Of a stretch of DNA of 64,000 nucleotides, positions 61,588 through 64,000 are shown in pieces. A program made the translations under genes and the position numbers. The DNA is from Chondrus crispus (Eukaryota > Rhodophyta > Florideophyceae > Gigartinales > Gigartinaceae): the NCBI RefSeq assembly GCF_000350225.1, contig NW_005179013.1, forward strand, positions 161,753-225,752, in the 5' to 3' direction. The notes under the pieces are model-generated. The model had not been told where the DNA came from. It did not search any database and saw only the letters and a list, made by a program, of their open reading frames with translations. Each line of letters begins with the position of its first letter. The first letter of the stretch is position 1.

Positions 61588-63220
61588 CAGTGTTTCATGA
61601 AGTTGAAGGGCTGATTGAATGTTTAATTCCTGTCAAAAAGATGTAGAAGACTGAGGGTGGCCGATGGATGAAAGAATGGGCGAGGCTCTTGAGGCGAGTT
61701 GTCGAGCTTTTAGAATCGACCGAAATGACTGTCCTGGCTGAGGCACATTTCTTCCAAAAAGAACGACGATGCAGTAACTGCTGAACATTGCCATGTGCTC
61801 CTGAATTAGATAGAGTGTGAAATGATTGAAACTTGCCCAACGTGCGATCTAGCAGGGGTACAGAGATGTCATGCAAAGAGCAACTGCAAGGCTGTGTTTG
61901 TTGCGTTCCCGTTGTCGTCCTTCTGCGTTGTCGCCAAGGACTCTGTGCCACTCTCAGGAGATCAATTGAAGATGAGGACTGAATGAACTTTTTGTGATGC
62001 TAGGGGATTATGGCCGTGCCTGGTCAGAATTGCATCGCTTGTTCTCAAGTTGGGAAAGCAAGGGTATCAAAAACCAGAATGGTCCATTTCAAAGTAACAC
62101 AAGTATCTGGCGTGAGATATTTTCGCGTCTGAAAGAAGTTAGCAGTAGAAACGCGTTACTCTACACGAAAAAGTAGTGAGCAGTCACGAGAGATTTAGTT
62201 CAGACTTCATCGCTACGGAGTGTAATCACATCTTTTCGTACTAACATTTTCGGTCCTAATGGCGTTGGAGTGTTGAAAATACTGGACATGGTGACGGCTC
62301 AGGCAGCCGAGAACCTTTTTCTGTGCTATGTCTTTCGGAGAGGTTTGGAAGTCACCTCACCGAGATGCTGATCGTTAGATTTTGATAAAAATATATCGCT
62401 TTCTGGAAAGGACGCACTTTGACATGCGGCGTACACATGCTCTGTTAATCTGTGTAACACTGAGGAGGTATGGCATGTGCGGGAATTTTCTGTGCGTGTC
62501 TGCAAATTGCGCCGACGATGGTGACGATTATAGGGACTAACGAGAGGAAGAAATGGGACACTCGAGAAGTAGGCCTCTTCCAGGACAAACACGTCATTGA
62601 ATTGATGTATGAGATTTGTGTCTTGCGTGCGGCTCGACGAGGCCCTTAGATACAATAAATGTCCATAGAGGCATACGATTGTACATTCGAAACGACTAGA
62701 GCATTTCTTGACTTGATTTGTTAGGTGGTTTAGGCGACTATAGAAAAAAATTGTCAGGGATTGAGATATTAGGGCCGTTTATGCGACTATGTATCTCAGT
62801 GCATGTCTATTGCTTCTATGTTCCTTGAATCCGTTATTCTGCCTTCTACCATGTTCTTCCCGATGAGTGCCGCACACGATAATAATCAACGAGAATATGT
62901 GTAACGTCAGTGTATCATGTTACCTCTCTAACCGCGCTGGAGCTGGAATGTTTTGATACGTGAGGCACACGCAAATTGAACTGAATGATTGACATGCGGT
63001 GAGGACAGGTTCATTGATGCAGCTTCAAAACGTGGCGACGTGGTTGCATGAAATTTGCACGAAAAAAGGACTTTGTGAGATGAAATGAGATGTCGAAAAA
63101 TGGAAAGACCACAGGAAAGGCAGCGAAAGAAAGAGCCGCATGTCCTCATGTTCTGTGTTACGCTAAGAAGATGGCTCCCCATTACAGTGAATAGATTCAA
63201 AGTGTGTTGTTCAGACTAGA
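61588..63220. other. Upstream region of the HEAT-repeat gene, no supported gene
   Basis: Its promoter must lie in the right-hand part of this stretch nearest 61,588. Frames at 61,595-61,951 (-), 61,994-62,176 (+), 62,326-62,655 (-) and 62,928-63,200 (-) are short, without family resemblance or sensible starts. Composition is mixed and AT-rich. Nothing else seen. Confidence 0.45.
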
Positions 63221-63263
63221 TACACATGAGGTTGGATTAAACTTTAATCCAACCTCATGTGTA
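63221..63263. repeat. Perfect hairpin 1 (21-bp arms, one-base centre)
   Basis: TACACATGAGG.. and its exact complement ..CCTCATGTGTA surround a single C at 63242. It is directly followed by hairpin 2. Confidence 0.9.
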
Positions 63264-63264
63264 T

Positions 63265-63313
63265 AAACATCCCCTATTATACTTTAATGATTAAAGTATA
63301 ATAGGGGATGTTT
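63265..63313. repeat. Perfect hairpin 2 (24-bp arms, one-base centre)
   Basis: AAACATCCCC..TTTAAT and its exact complement surround a single G at 63289. Pairing continues outwards with one bulge (ATAAACAT against ATGTTTTAT). Two such structures side by side are very unlikely by chance. Confidence 0.9.
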
Positions 63314-63314
63314 T

Positions 63315-64000
63315 ATTGGAGATAATGAGATATGAAATGGGTTTTGCAAAGAACGAGAGCAAAAAATAGGGCCTAGGCGGCCTGTTTTGTTGGCAGCTGT
63401 ACTACGTGGACGTGTGGATTTTGTAAGATTCGCCACCGACTCTTCCATAAACTGGATTGAGCAACATGAATGTCGATCCCAGAGGAATATTTCGTGATCT
63501 CGCGTGCTGAGCGGGAATGGGGCATGTGCGGATAATGCCTTGTCATTGATCCAGATGGCAAAGACTTGCGTCCAAAGTGTATTAAACGCGAGCGTTGAAG
63601 ATGGAGAAATAAAGTATTTGCGTCTTGCCGCAGAAGCACTTGGTGCGTACAGAGGGCATTGCACGGCTGCTTTGGTGCCACATCACAGCATTGCCGCGGA
63701 GTTGCAAGGACGGCGGACGCACTCTCGAGATGATGAAGTGTTTCCAGAAGGTGGTGGCCATCAACTTGAAGAATGTGCTCTTCGTGTCCACGTGTCCACC
63801 GATTATGAAACGGAAAGAAATTTTTGAATGTCGAATGTCGCAGTACAATCTCCCCATTTTGCGGGCGGCGGAACTGTCCTCAGCGTAGAAAAAGAGAGCC
63901 GTCCAGCAATGACCAGCTGCGCTCTGTCCTCCATTACCCAACCCAGTCCTGCCACGTCACGCAATCTCGAAATAGCGCGCGTCGTCCTGTCCAGCCCCTC
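63315..64000. other. Right end, no gene I can support
   Basis: Short frames overlap on both strands (63,504-63,827 +, 63,582-63,941 -, 63,625-63,888 +). None has a recognised domain. The last ~90 bases are pyrimidine-rich like the leaders of host genes here, so a plus-strand gene could start just beyond the window. Confidence 0.4.

Noticed and set aside
1-64000. CRISPR array or bacterial operon
   Set aside because: No regularly spaced short repeats were seen, and gene structure, leaders and transposons are eukaryotic.
1-64000. tRNA or rRNA genes
   Set aside because: I looked for GGTTCGAA-type T-loops with plausible stems and for rRNA core motifs and saw none I could support; a covariance-model scan would be needed to be sure.

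Overview
The window looks like nuclear DNA of a red alga, probably a repeat-rich florideophyte; that placement is inference. PsbU, the 12-kDa extrinsic photosystem II protein, is found in cyanobacteria and red-lineage plastids. Here it is encoded as a nuclear-type precursor with a bipartite plastid/lumen leader. PsbO lies beside it as another nuclear-type precursor. The genes are nearly intron-free and closely spaced, with pyrimidine-rich leaders, and the rest of the window is packed with eukaryotic transposable elements.

Layout. 1-2356: the end of an LTR element that enters from the left, with a broken antisense reading frame followed by an LTR. 2357-9715: retroelement debris ending in a 5'-truncated Ty3/gypsy chromovirus on the minus strand. 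12,264-19,914: an island of host genes, namely dihydrolipoamide dehydrogenase (+), a CCDC25-like protein (-), PsbU (+), PsbO (-) and a TIP30-like Rossmann-fold protein (+), arranged as alternating convergent and divergent pairs. 22,160-33,390: a stack of repeats comprising copia-end repeats, copy A of a 2.9-kb unit carrying an intact 631-codon gene, a decayed pogo-like transposase, an LTR with a gag stub, and a decayed gypsy element. 33,391-41,042: a nearly full gypsy element (gag, protease, pol, 5' LTR). 41,056-49,159: a decayed chromovirus end, a ~530-bp tandem array, an inserted hAT element and an LTR. 49,160-53,158: a piggyBac-like remnant and a pogo/mariner element with both ends. 53,377-56,934: copy B of the 2.9-kb unit, containing two nested MITEs. 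58,912-61,587: a HEAT-repeat gene (-). The right end shows no gene I can support, but it holds two back-to-back near-perfect hairpins.

How the parts relate. PsbU and PsbO are both lumenal subunits of the oxygen-evolving complex and lie tail to tail with 443 bp between stop codons. Dihydrolipoamide dehydrogenase belongs to mitochondrial 2-oxoacid dehydrogenase and glycine-cleavage complexes. The other host genes have no evident link to these. Several elements have readable boundaries (inverted repeats and target duplications), so the order of some insertions can be read. The most unusual item is the duplicated 631-codon gene. Both copies are intact, they differ at about 8% of residues, and the N-terminal part has three spaced motifs resembling the HET/TIR fold. 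That reading is a hypothesis.
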